Shown here: positions 1-5,563 of the stretch, one piece after another | Position numbering within the stretch: position 1 is the first letter of the stretch | Layout: each line of letters starts with the position of its first letter | Assembly (NCBI GenBank): GCA_015655535.1 | Contig: JAATEW010000248.1 | Coordinates: forward strand, 1-7,106 | DNA from: Hyphomicrobiales bacterium | GTDB lineage: Bacteria > Pseudomonadota > Alphaproteobacteria > Rhizobiales > Beijerinckiaceae | Length of the DNA stretch: 7,106 nucleotides | Direction: 5' to 3' | Position numbers and translations under genes: made by a program | The notes under the pieces: generated by a model | Seen by the model: only the letters and a program-made list of their open reading frames with translations | Databases searched by the model: none | Told to the model about the DNA's origin: nothing

Positions 1-1
1 C

Positions 2-424
2 TGCCGCATCGACACCTATCGCTCGTCTGGCGCGGGCGGCCAGCACATCAACACGACGGATTCGGCGGTCCGCATCACCCATATTCCGACTGGCATTGTT
101 GTCGCCTGTCAGGGCGAGCGGTCGCAGCATAAGAATAAGGCGACAGCCTGGAACATGCTGCGCGCGCGGCTTTACGAGCGCGAGATCGCGATCCGCGAAG
201 CCGCCGCCGATGCGACCGAGGCGTCAAAGACGGATATCGGCTGGGGCCATCAGATTCGGTCCTATGTGCTGCAGCCCTATCAGCTCGTGAAGGATTTGCG
301 GACGGGCTATACGTCCGGCACGCCGGGCGAAGTGCTCGACGGCGAACTCGACGATTTCATGGAGGCGACCTTGGCGCAGAAAGCCTATGGCGGCGGCCCT
401 GCGAGCGTCGAGGACGTGGAGTAA
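2..424 (+). CDS. prfB: Peptide chain release factor 2, C-terminal part (5' end outside window)
   Basis: Release factor 2 enters the ribosomal A site at UGA and UAA stop codons and triggers hydrolysis of peptidyl-tRNA. Only the last 140 codons are here; the frame is already open at base 2 and ends in TAA at 422-424. The catalytic GGQ motif is encoded at 35-43 in the context SSGAGGQHINTTDSAVRI. It is followed by THIPTGIVV, GERSQHKNKA and a C-terminal GELDDFMEATL segment. The SQHKNK and HIPTGI blocks and the tail fit RF2 rather than RF1. The anticodon-like SPF region, which would settle stop-codon specificity, and any programmed frameshift site near the start lie upstream of the window. No truncation or frameshift is visible in this part. 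The next gene on this strand begins 160 bases later, beyond a large palindrome, so the two are probably not tightly cotranscribed. Confidence 0.95.
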   Translation, partial: CRIDTYRSSGAGGQHINTTDSAVRITHIPTGIVVACQGERSQHKNKATAWNMLRARLYEREIAIREAAADATEASKTDIGWGHQIRSYVLQPYQLVKDLRTGYTSGTPGEVLDGELDDFMEATLAQKAYGGGPASVEDVE

Positions 425-442
425 TGTATCATCATCAACGGC

Positions 443-533
443 CGTCATGCGCGGGCTTGACCCGCGCATCCAGGGTTATGTCTTTCCACTTTTAACACTC
501 GCGCTTGGATGCGCGGGTCAAGCCCGCATGACG
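443..533. repeat. Large imperfect palindrome, each arm itself a hairpin
   Basis: The left arm (443-472) and right arm (506-533) are inverted copies over about 28 bases, differing by one 2-base indel (GCGCGGG against GCGGG). A 33-base spacer separates them. Each arm also folds alone: in the left arm GCGCGGG pairs with CCCGCGC around CTTGA. The whole unit could form a long hairpin or a cross. GC-rich palindromes of this kind are common as dispersed intergenic repeats in Rhizobiales. It may also end transcription of prfB, but no T-tract follows it. Confidence 0.85.
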
Positions 534-584
534 CACCAAAAGCTGTGGCCGACATAAAATTCATCGTGCAAGGCAAGGATATTT

Positions 585-1409
585 ATGCGTCCCGAACGCG
601 AGCGTATCTTCAACCTCCCGGGCGTCGTGATTGCTCTCATCGCTCTCTTGCTCGCGATCCACGGGTTGCGCGGTCTGCTGACGCCGGAACAGGATCTCGA
701 CATCCTTCAGCGCTTCGCCTTCGTGCCGGGGCGTTTCACCTTCGCTTTCGATCCCGACAAAGTCTCGCAGGCCTATAATGAGCTCGCCAAAGCCAACCAG
801 TTGCGGGCCGAGATCGCGCGTTACTTTTTAGGTGATGGCGAGGTGCAATGGTGGACGCCTCTCACCTACGCCTTTCTGCACGGCAATTGGATGCATGTGG
901 GTCTGAATTGCCTGTGGTTCGCGGCGTTCGGTGCGGCCGTCGCGCGGCGCTTCACGGCATGGCGTTTCATGCTCTTCTTCGTCGTGACGGCAATTGCCGG
1001 CGCGCTGTTGCATTTCTTGACGCATATGACGGCGCTCGAACCGGTGATCGGTGCCTCCGCCGTCGTCTCCGGGACGATGGCAGCCGTCACGCGCTTTGCC
1101 TTCCAGCCCGGCGCACCGCTCGGCGAGACGCTCGGCTTCGGGATCAGGCACGGCGAGACGAGTACCTATCAGCTCAAGGCGCCGCCCTTGCGCGAGGTTC
1201 TGACGGACCGGCGCGCCGTGACCTTTCTCGGCATCTGGTTTTTGATCAATTTTATTTTCGGGGCTTTCTCGGTGCCGCTCGGCGCGGGCGACGCGCAGAT
1301 TGCCTGGGAGGCGCATATCGGCGGATTCCTCGCCGGGTTCTTTCTGTTTCCCTGGTTCGATCCAAAGCCCGCGCCTCTGCGGGATGAGAACGCGCCTATG
1401 GCGGGGTGA
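585..1409 (+). CDS. Rhomboid-family intramembrane serine protease
   Basis: This is a probable six-helix membrane protease that cleaves transmembrane substrates inside the bilayer. The product is 274 aa. The first hydrophobic helix spans about residues 11-30 and is followed by a long polar loop (31-88). The family signature HxxxN is His104-Asn108. The nucleophile motif GASA holds Ser158, and the paired catalytic histidine is probably His244 in EAHIGGFLAGF. All catalytic elements are therefore present. Ser158 and His244 are 86 residues apart, more than in E. coli GlpG (53 by its known numbering). The extra length is a polar stretch at about 172-208. The ATG start at 585 follows AAGGA at 575-579 with five bases between. 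Its substrate cannot be told from the sequence. It stands alone between prfB and the CBS gene. Confidence 0.9.
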   Translation: MRPERERIFNLPGVVIALIALLLAIHGLRGLLTPEQDLDILQRFAFVPGRFTFAFDPDKVSQAYNELAKANQLRAEIARYFLGDGEVQWWTPLTYAFLHGNWMHVGLNCLWFAAFGAAVARRFTAWRFMLFFVVTAIAGALLHFLTHMTALEPVIGASAVVSGTMAAVTRFAFQPGAPLGETLGFGIRHGETSTYQLKAPPLREVLTDRRAVTFLGIWFLINFIFGAFSVPLGAGDAQIAWEAHIGGFLAGFFLFPWFDPKPAPLRDENAPMAG

Positions 1410-1413
1410 GGAA

Positions 1414-1438
1414 ATGTGAAGCGGCTTTCCGCCCACAT
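1414..1438 (+). terminator. Possible weak terminator hairpin after the rhomboid gene
   Basis: ATGTG (1414-1418) pairs with CACAT (1434-1438), and inside it GCGG (1421-1424) pairs with CCGC (1429-1432) around CTTT. The hairpin begins about five bases after the stop codon, where a terminator would sit. It lacks a T-tract and has small internal bulges, so function is uncertain. Confidence 0.35.
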
Positions 1439-1800
1439 CCGGCTCTAAATCGTCATGGTCTATGCCGTAAGCCTGAAGCTGATCCCAAGGAGGGGCAGGT
1501 TTTCGGACGAAATTATGAACCAAAAAATTAAAAGCACAGGCGCCACACAGGCAATGGTGGTTCAGACCGACGGCCTTAACCGTAATCTCGGCTGAGCTAC
1601 GATTGGGAAACAAGCGGGCTTGGTCAAAATGATCAACGCGCACTTGCTCTTGCCGCAAGTGCGAGAATGTTCGCAGTGCATCAGAGCCAGCGAACTTATC
1701 CTGGTATTCATTGATCTTACCGGCGAAAGCCCAACCTAAAGTCGGAAAGTGGACTGTTGCGTCCTGCCCAAATCGCGGGCATGCTTGCGACATGTTGCTG
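1439..1800. other. Gene-free stretch, no recognised content
   Basis: The gap between the rhomboid and CBS genes is about 430 bases, and this is its core. It looks less GC-rich than the flanking genes by eye and contains A-rich patches, such as around 1515-1535. On the minus strand one frame stays open from an ATG at 1793 back through this stretch and on across the rhomboid gene in antisense. The roughly 125 residues encoded within the gap match no family I recognise. They may be a remnant, a dispersed repeat or chance. No tRNA, riboswitch or strong promoter is apparent. I see no terminal inverted repeats that would mark an insertion sequence. Confidence 0.4.
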
Positions 1801-1840
1801 CACCCAATCTGGAGTGCGAATATAATCGGAGGAGACGAAC

Positions 1841-2272
1841 ATGACCGTCGCGCGGATTCTCGCGGTGAAAGGGACGGAGGTTGTCACCACACAGCCGCAT
1901 AGGACCTTAAAGGAAGTCGCCGAGCTTCTCGCTACGCGCGACATTGGTGCGATCGTCGTCGCCGACATCCAGGGCAGTGTGCTCGGCATATTGTCGGAAC
2001 GCGACATCGTCAGGGCTATCGGCCATCGCGGCGCGGAGGCGCTGGGCGACGCCGTTTCCACGCATATGACATCCAGAGTCGTGACGACGACCGAGGATGA
2101 AAGCATTCATGCGACGATGGAGAAGATGAACCTCGGGCGATTCCGGCATCTGCCGGTGATCCGGAACGGCAAGCTCGGCGGCATTCTCTCGATCGGCGAC
2201 GTGGTCAAATATCGCTTGGCCGAAATGGAGCATGAACATTCGGCCATGCGCGAATATATCGCCTCGGCCTAA
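1841..2272 (+). CDS. Two-CBS-domain protein
   Basis: This 143-aa soluble protein consists almost entirely of a tandem CBS pair (Bateman module), with CBS1 at about residues 10-65 and CBS2 at about 74-130. Each repeat ends in the typical turn motif: GILSERD at 49-55 and GILSIGD at 114-120. Both support adenine-nucleotide or similar ligand binding between the repeats. The molecule has no catalytic or membrane domain, so it probably acts as a ligand sensor or partner protein, but its ligand and target are unknown. The short tail (residues 128-143) is charged. The start is well supported: GGAGGAG at 1828-1834 lies six bases before the ATG. The gene converges with the patatin gene, with two hairpins in the gap. 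Stand-alone CBS proteins of this size are common in Alphaproteobacteria. Confidence 0.93.
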   Translation: MTVARILAVKGTEVVTTQPHRTLKEVAELLATRDIGAIVVADIQGSVLGILSERDIVRAIGHRGAEALGDAVSTHMTSRVVTTTEDESIHATMEKMNLGRFRHLPVIRNGKLGGILSIGDVVKYRLAEMEHEHSAMREYIASA

Positions 2273-2273
2273 A

Positions 2274-2316
2274 GCATGATCCTGAAAAGTTGCAGACTTT
2301 TCGGGTGAGATCATGC
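2274..2316. repeat. Dispersed hairpin repeat, GCATGATC/GATCATGC family, copy 1
   Basis: GCATGATC (2274-2281) pairs with GATCATGC (2309-2316). Inside, CCTGAAAAGT (2281-2290) pairs with ACTTTTCGGG (2296-2305) through one G-T wobble. The element begins one base after the CBS stop codon, so it probably also serves as its transcription terminator. A related unit follows directly, and another copy lies at 3974-4015. Confidence 0.8.
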
Positions 2317-2326
2317 GTCGAGAGAA

Positions 2327-2364
2327 GAGCACGAGCCCGAGAAGTCGCAGGCTTTCGGATGCTC
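2327..2364. repeat. Degenerate second hairpin of the same repeat type
   Basis: GAGCA (2327-2331) pairs with TGCTC (2360-2364), and CCCGA..AAG inside it pairs with CTTTCGG around 2352-2358. The inner sequence resembles copy 1, but the outer GATC arms are replaced. Its right edge touches the stop codon of the patatin gene (CTA at 2364-2366 on the plus strand). It lies at the end of that minus-strand transcript and may act as a terminator there. Confidence 0.6.
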
Positions 2365-3431
2365 TAAAGGCTGTCTTCGCCGAGCGGCATGAGGGTGATG
2401 TTGTCGCGAATATCCGGCATCGCACGGCGCGCTGCCTCGCGGCCGATCGCGATCAATTCGTCGGCGCGATGAAAATCGAAAAGTCCGACCGCACCGAGAC
2501 GTGCATTGATCATCACGTCGGGCGGATCGCCGGCGAGCCGCGAGCGCGAAATGCGCCCTTGCGTGATGTTGAACGCGTCGATCATCGCGTTGGCTATGCC
2601 TGGCGCGCCGTCCTGTCTGCGTCCGAAATGCCGGTGAAGATTGCCGCGCATGCCATTCAGAAAGCGGGTTTTGCGCTCGGGTTCGGGCGCGGCATCAGGC
2701 TCGGGGTCGAGCGGTGTTTTGTTCAATATCCCATGATCGCTGATGACGGTGCCGCGAAAGGCCGGATCGCCGATCAGATTGACCGCGATGACCATTTCCG
2801 CGCCGAGCGCGCGGCAGACCGTGACGGGAACAGGATTGACCAAAGCGCCATCGAACAGCCAGCGTCCGCCAATGGCGACAGGCTCGAAAATGCCGGGCAG
2901 CGCATAAGATGCGCGGATCGCTTGAACGAGATCGCCTTTGCTGAGCCAAATCTCGTGGCCGGTCGAGACCTCGGTCGCGACCGCGCCGAAGACCGTCGGC
3001 AGATGTTCGATTCTCCTGCCGACGAGCTCTTGATCGAGCCGTGTCTTCAGGCGTCCGCCACCGAGCAGGCCGATGCCGGAGAGGCTGAAATCCATCAGGC
3101 TGAAGACGCGTTTCTTGGTAAGACCGCGGGCGAAGGATTCGAGCGCTTCGAGTCTGCCCGCCGCTGCGCAACCTCCGACGACGGCACCAATCGACGTCCC
3201 CGCGATGATGTCTGGAACAATGCCTTGGCTCGCGAGCTCCAGGATCACACCAATATGCGACCAGCCGCGCGCAGCGCCGGCGCCCAATGCGAGGCCGAGC
3301 CGCGGACGGTGCTCCCTTTGGCGCCCGAGCGGAATCGTGCCGTCAGCCGCGTTTTGAGGTTTTTGTGTATGTATGGACATTGCATCCGCGTCTCGAAGCG
3401 CATTGCTCCGGTTTTCTAGATTGTTGCGCAT
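2364..3431 (-). CDS. Patatin-like phospholipase/esterase (RssA/NTE type)
   Basis: The family hydrolyses acyl esters of lipids with a Ser-Asp dyad. The product is 355 aa. The glycine-rich oxyanion segment is GAGAARG at residues 50-56. The nucleophile elbow GTSIG is at 78-82 with Ser80, and the partner aspartate is Asp194 in LFDGALVNPVPV. The order and spacing match bacterial patatin proteins of the RssA group. No signal peptide or membrane helix is evident, so it is probably cytoplasmic. The C-terminal part (about 235-355) carries a charged region and is less characteristic. Two starts are possible: the ATG ending at 3431 (annotated) and an in-frame ATG 17 codons later. Neither has a strong ribosome binding site, and the first 40 residues look unstructured. 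It is the third of three minus-strand genes, starting 115 bases after hisI. Substrate and physiological role are unknown. Confidence 0.92.
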   Translation of the reverse strand: MRNNLENRSNALRDADAMSIHTQKPQNAADGTIPLGRQREHRPRLGLALGAGAARGWSHIGVILELASQGIVPDIIAGTSIGAVVGGCAAAGRLEALESFARGLTKKRVFSLMDFSLSGIGLLGGGRLKTRLDQELVGRRIEHLPTVFGAVATEVSTGHEIWLSKGDLVQAIRASYALPGIFEPVAIGGRWLFDGALVNPVPVTVCRALGAEMVIAVNLIGDPAFRGTVISDHGILNKTPLDPEPDAAPEPERKTRFLNGMRGNLHRHFGRRQDGAPGIANAMIDAFNITQGRISRSRLAGDPPDVMINARLGAVGLFDFHRADELIAIGREAARRAMPDIRDNITLMPLGEDSL

Positions 3432-3546
3432 GCCGGCATATCAATCCGTCTCAGCGCATTTTTGAGCGGATTAAGTTTATATTTCGGAGCGCATTTTCGC
3501 ATGGCGACCCCGTTGATGCGTCCACTGCGGATCGCATGACAGGCTT

Positions 3547-3954
3547 TCAGGATTCGAAAACCAGTCTGGCATCGCCGTCGCCCGCGACGATCTTGCGATA
3601 GAAGCAGGAACGCCGTCCGGTATGACAAGCGCCACCGTCGCCGCCTGGTTCCACTGCCATCAAAAGCGCGTCCTGGTCGCAATCGACGCGGATCTCGACC
3701 ACTTTCTGAACCTGTCCCGACGTGTCGCCCTTGCGCCATAAGCTTTGACGTGAGCGCGACCAATAATGCGCAACGCCTGTTTCAAGCGTGAGCTTCAGAG
3801 CTTGCGCATTCATATAGGCCAGCATCAAAATGCTGTTATCCTTTGCGTCGACCGTCACACAGACGACGAGGCCGTCGCGGTCGAAGCGCGGTGTCAGCAC
3901 GTCTCCTTCTTCGAGTTCGGCTTTGGTTCCGGGCAGTGGAAAAGCGTCCGCCAT
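3547..3954 (-). CDS. hisI: Phosphoribosyl-AMP cyclohydrolase
   Basis: HisI opens the adenine ring of phosphoribosyl-AMP to give ProFAR, the third step of histidine synthesis, in the cytoplasm. The product is 135 aa, the usual size of the stand-alone enzyme, with no fused HisE domain. Signature blocks are present in order: MLAYMN (44-49), YWSRSRQSLWRKGDTSG (64-80), VDCDQDA (90-96) and ACHTGRRSCFYR (109-120). The expected zinc cysteines are Cys92, Cys110 and Cys117; the magnesium aspartates are Asp91, Asp93 and Asp95. The ATG is preceded by GAGAGGA with eight bases between. A GATCATGC-type hairpin lies about 20 bases upstream of the start, in the leader. Its neighbours are folE upstream and a patatin gene downstream, not other his genes, so histidine genes are dispersed here. 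Confidence 0.96.
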   Translation of the reverse strand: MADAFPLPGTKAELEEGDVLTPRFDRDGLVVCVTVDAKDNSILMLAYMNAQALKLTLETGVAHYWSRSRQSLWRKGDTSGQVQKVVEIRVDCDQDALLMAVEPGGDGGACHTGRRSCFYRKIVAGDGDARLVFES

Positions 3955-3973
3955 GGCGGATGTCCTCTCAAAG

Positions 3974-4015
3974 GCATGATCCTCTAAAGCCGCGGGCTTT
4001 CGGAAAAGATCATGC
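3974..4015. repeat. Dispersed hairpin repeat, GCATGATC/GATCATGC family, further copy
   Basis: The outer arms GCATGATC (3974-3981) and GATCATGC (4008-4015) are identical to those of the copy at 2274-2316. Inside, AAAGCC (3986-3991) pairs with GGCTTT (3995-4000) around GCG, and CGGAAAAG follows. It lies between folE and hisI, close before the hisI ribosome binding site. It could shape the hisI leader or end folE transcription. Confidence 0.8.
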
Positions 4016-4101
4016 GCTAAAAATGCAGCAATGCAGATTTTAAAAACGCATCCGCGGCCGGATCGAGTTTACACCCAAGCCGACCGCAGACATGCGTAGG
4101 A

Positions 4102-4120
4102 AAGACGACGAGCGCGTCTT
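4102..4120 (-). terminator. Possible short terminator hairpin after folE
   Basis: Directly downstream of the folE stop codon, AAGACG and CGTCTT form a six-base stem around seven bases. In the folE direction it is followed only by TTTCC-like sequence rather than a long T-tract, so termination would be weak at best. folE and hisI may still be cotranscribed. Confidence 0.3.
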
Positions 4121-4121
4121 G

Positions 4122-4760
4122 TTATTTTCCGCGCACGAGCGTCAAAAACCGGATCTGCTCGGCCGGGTCATCGCGAAAGATGCCGGTGAACTGAGTCGTC
4201 GTCGTTTTCGCGCCTTGCTTCTGCACACCCCGGATCGACATGCACATATGCTCGGCTTCGAGCATGACGGCGCAGCCGCGCGGCTTCATGAAAAGGTCGA
4301 TCGCGCTGATAATCTGTGCCGTCAAGGCCTCCTGCGTCTGCAGGCGCTTGGCATAGATATCGACGAGCCGTGCCAGTTTCGACAGGCCGACGACGCCGTC
4401 TTCTCCAGGATAATAGGCGATATGCGCGTGACCGAAGAACGGCACCATATGGTGCTCGCAATGCGATGAGAACGGTATATCGCGGATGAGGACCATGTCG
4501 TCATAGCCATGAACCTCCTCGAACATGCGCGCGAGAACGTCGGACGCATTTTCCTTGTAGCCGGCGAAGAATTCTTCATAGGCTTTCACGACGCGCTTTG
4601 GCGTGTCCCGCAGGCCTTCGCGCTCCGGATTGTCGCCGGCCCAGCGCAACAGAACCTCGACGGCGGCCTCCGCCTCCTCGCGTGTCGGGCGCTTGACGGG
4701 ATTTTTGTCTTGGCTCTGCGTGTCTTGGGTCTGCGGGCGTTCGAGCAAGGACTTAACCAC
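4122..4760 (-). CDS. folE: GTP cyclohydrolase I (type IA)
   Basis: FolE converts GTP to 7,8-dihydroneopterin triphosphate, the entry step to folate and other pterins. It works as a cytoplasmic decamer. The product is 212 aa, in the usual range. Family blocks include GLRDTPKRV (49-57), SSHCEHHMVPF (98-108), GLSKLARLVD (125-134), the QTQEALT region (141-147) and HMCMSIRGV (171-179). The zinc ligands are all present: Cys101, His104 and Cys173. This is therefore the metal-dependent type IA enzyme rather than FolE2. The start is GTG (CAC at 4758-4760). An in-frame TAG lies seven codons upstream, so the start cannot be much earlier. AGAGG sits 15 bases before the GTG, which is long, so the exact start stays uncertain. 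folE diverges from the Fe-S scaffold gene and leads a minus-strand series with hisI and the patatin gene. Confidence 0.96.
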   Translation of the reverse strand: MVKSLLERPQTQDTQSQDKNPVKRPTREEAEAAVEVLLRWAGDNPEREGLRDTPKRVVKAYEEFFAGYKENASDVLARMFEEVHGYDDMVLIRDIPFSSHCEHHMVPFFGHAHIAYYPGEDGVVGLSKLARLVDIYAKRLQTQEALTAQIISAIDLFMKPRGCAVMLEAEHMCMSIRGVQKQGAKTTTTQFTGIFRDDPAEQIRFLTLVRGK

Positions 4761-4994
4761 GGCATCCAGGTGGTGCCTCTAAAAGTTTCAATTGTCGTCC
4801 ATTGGAGTTGCTGTGCAGATGGGGGACACCGGACGGACGTTTGGCCGGTGAGAAGGAATTGCGTTTAGAAATTTGCCAGATCTCATTCGCCAAGCCCCAT
4901 CATCCTATATAATATAGGTAGGCACCCGTCACCGGGGCACAATGTTCCATGGCCCGGGTTCCATGGCTGGTGCATCAAGGCTTCGCGATCGATC
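4761..4994. promoter_or_regulatory. Divergent control region of folE and the Fe-S scaffold gene
   Basis: This 234-base gap must hold promoters for both directions. Visible structure includes a hairpin CACCGG/CCGGTG (4827-4832 with 4845-4850) and a perfect palindrome at 4904-4918. There is also a direct repeat GTTCCATGG (4944-4952 and 4958-4966) shortly before the scaffold start. I could not assign a convincing -35/-10 pair for either strand. Confidence 0.5.
4904..4918. promoter_or_regulatory. Perfect 15-base palindrome, candidate operator
   Basis: CCTATAT and ATATAGG are exact inverted copies around a central A. The sequence contains TATAAT (4908-4913), so it could overlap a plus-strand -10 element. 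No good -35 hexamer lies at the expected distance (4885-4890 reads ATTCGC). The site does not match the Fur, RirA or IscR boxes I know, so the regulator is unknown. Confidence 0.55.
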
Positions 4995-5453
4995 ATGCTC
5001 ACCAACATATATAATGAACATATTCTCGACCTTGCCGCGAATATTCCGCGTCAGGGCCGTCTTGAAGCTCCGGATGCCTCTGCCAAGGCGCATTCCAAAC
5101 TGTGCGGCTCGACCATTATTGTCGATCTCGTGATGCGGGACGGCAAAGTCGTCGATTTCGCCCATGATGTGAAGGCCTGCGCCCTGAGTCAGGCCGCCGC
5201 ATCCATCATGGCTCGCAATATCATCGGCTCGACCGCCCCGGAGCTGCGGGAGCTGCGTGACAAGATGCGTGCCATGTTGAAGGAGAACGGGCCGCCGCCG
5301 GATGGCAAATGGGCGGAAATGGCGGTGCTTGAGCCCGTCCGCGACTTCAAGCCGAGGCATACGTCGACGCTTTTGACGTTTGAGGCGACCGTCGATGCGC
5401 TCAATCAGATCGAGGCCAAAGCCTCGGCTAACCCTGCTGTGAAGGCCGGCTGA
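4995..5453 (+). CDS. NifU/IscU-like Fe-S cluster assembly scaffold protein
   Basis: Members of this family (COG0822) hold a nascent Fe-S cluster and pass it to apoproteins. The product is 152 aa, one IscU-like domain with no NifU C-terminal domain. The conserved opening is seen (MLTNIYNEHILDLAANIPR). Cys37 in KLCGST corresponds to the first scaffold cysteine and Cys62 in VKACALSQAAAS to the second. At the third position, where IscU has HC in its KxHC motif, this protein reads RHTSTLL: His122 is kept and the cysteine is Thr. Similar RHxSTLL sequences are, to my recollection, usual in alphaproteobacterial relatives, so this is probably a subfamily trait. The ATG at 4995 has only a distant AAGG before it; no alternative in-frame start was found. 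No iscS, sufB or other assembly genes are in the window, so client proteins and role remain open. Confidence 0.9.
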   Translation: MLTNIYNEHILDLAANIPRQGRLEAPDASAKAHSKLCGSTIIVDLVMRDGKVVDFAHDVKACALSQAAASIMARNIIGSTAPELRELRDKMRAMLKENGPPPDGKWAEMAVLEPVRDFKPRHTSTLLTFEATVDALNQIEAKASANPAVKAG

Positions 5454-5481
5454 ACGAAGCAAGCTTAGCCGAAAGACCAAA

Positions 5482-5502
5482 AAAGCCGCAAGGCGCGGCT
5501 TT
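5482..5502. terminator. Intrinsic terminator between convergent genes, probably bidirectional
   Basis: AAAGCCGC (5482-5489) pairs perfectly with GCGGCTTT (5495-5502) around AAGGC. On the minus strand the stem runs into a six-T tract, the standard form, so it suits the mipA/ompV-like gene that ends at 5564. On the plus strand the T-run is only three bases, but the hairpin lies about 30 bases after the scaffold stop and may serve both genes. Confidence 0.85.
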
Positions 5503-5531
5503 GATGGGCAATTAAGCTTGGCTTTTCGCTG

Positions 5532-5556
5532 GAGGCTGGCGGTTAACACCAGCCTC
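5532..5556 (-). terminator. Second hairpin just after the mipA/ompV-like stop codon
   Basis: GAGGCTGG (5532-5539) pairs perfectly with CCAGCCTC (5549-5556) around nine bases. It lies seven bases beyond the stop codon on the minus strand, ahead of the T-tract terminator. It has no T-tract itself and may protect the transcript end from 3' decay. Confidence 0.5.
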
Positions 5557-5563
5557 TAAGTGC

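Noticed and set aside
1515..1595. Possible 26-residue small protein with AAGGAGG upstream
   Set aside because: The AAGGAGG at 1487-1493 is about 21 bases from the ATG, too far to act as its ribosome binding site, and the peptide has no recognisable features.
828..1793. Long open frame on the minus strand across the rhomboid gene and the gap after it
   Set aside because: The part over the rhomboid gene is rich in Arg, His, Glu and Pro, as antisense frames of GC-rich genes are, and has no domain. The rhomboid frame carries clear catalytic motifs. Only the part outside the gene is kept as an open question.
2313..3419. Long plus-strand frame opposite the patatin gene
   Set aside because: Its translation is a charged, low-complexity antisense product without motifs. 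The minus frame has GTSIG and DGA motifs and is the real gene.
4092..4469. Plus-strand frame opposite folE
   Set aside because: It is an antisense shadow; the minus strand encodes an intact FolE with all zinc ligands.
4929..5549. Minus-strand frame of about 206 codons opposite the Fe-S scaffold gene
   Set aside because: It lacks recognisable domains and runs through the convergent terminator; the plus-strand scaffold protein explains the region.
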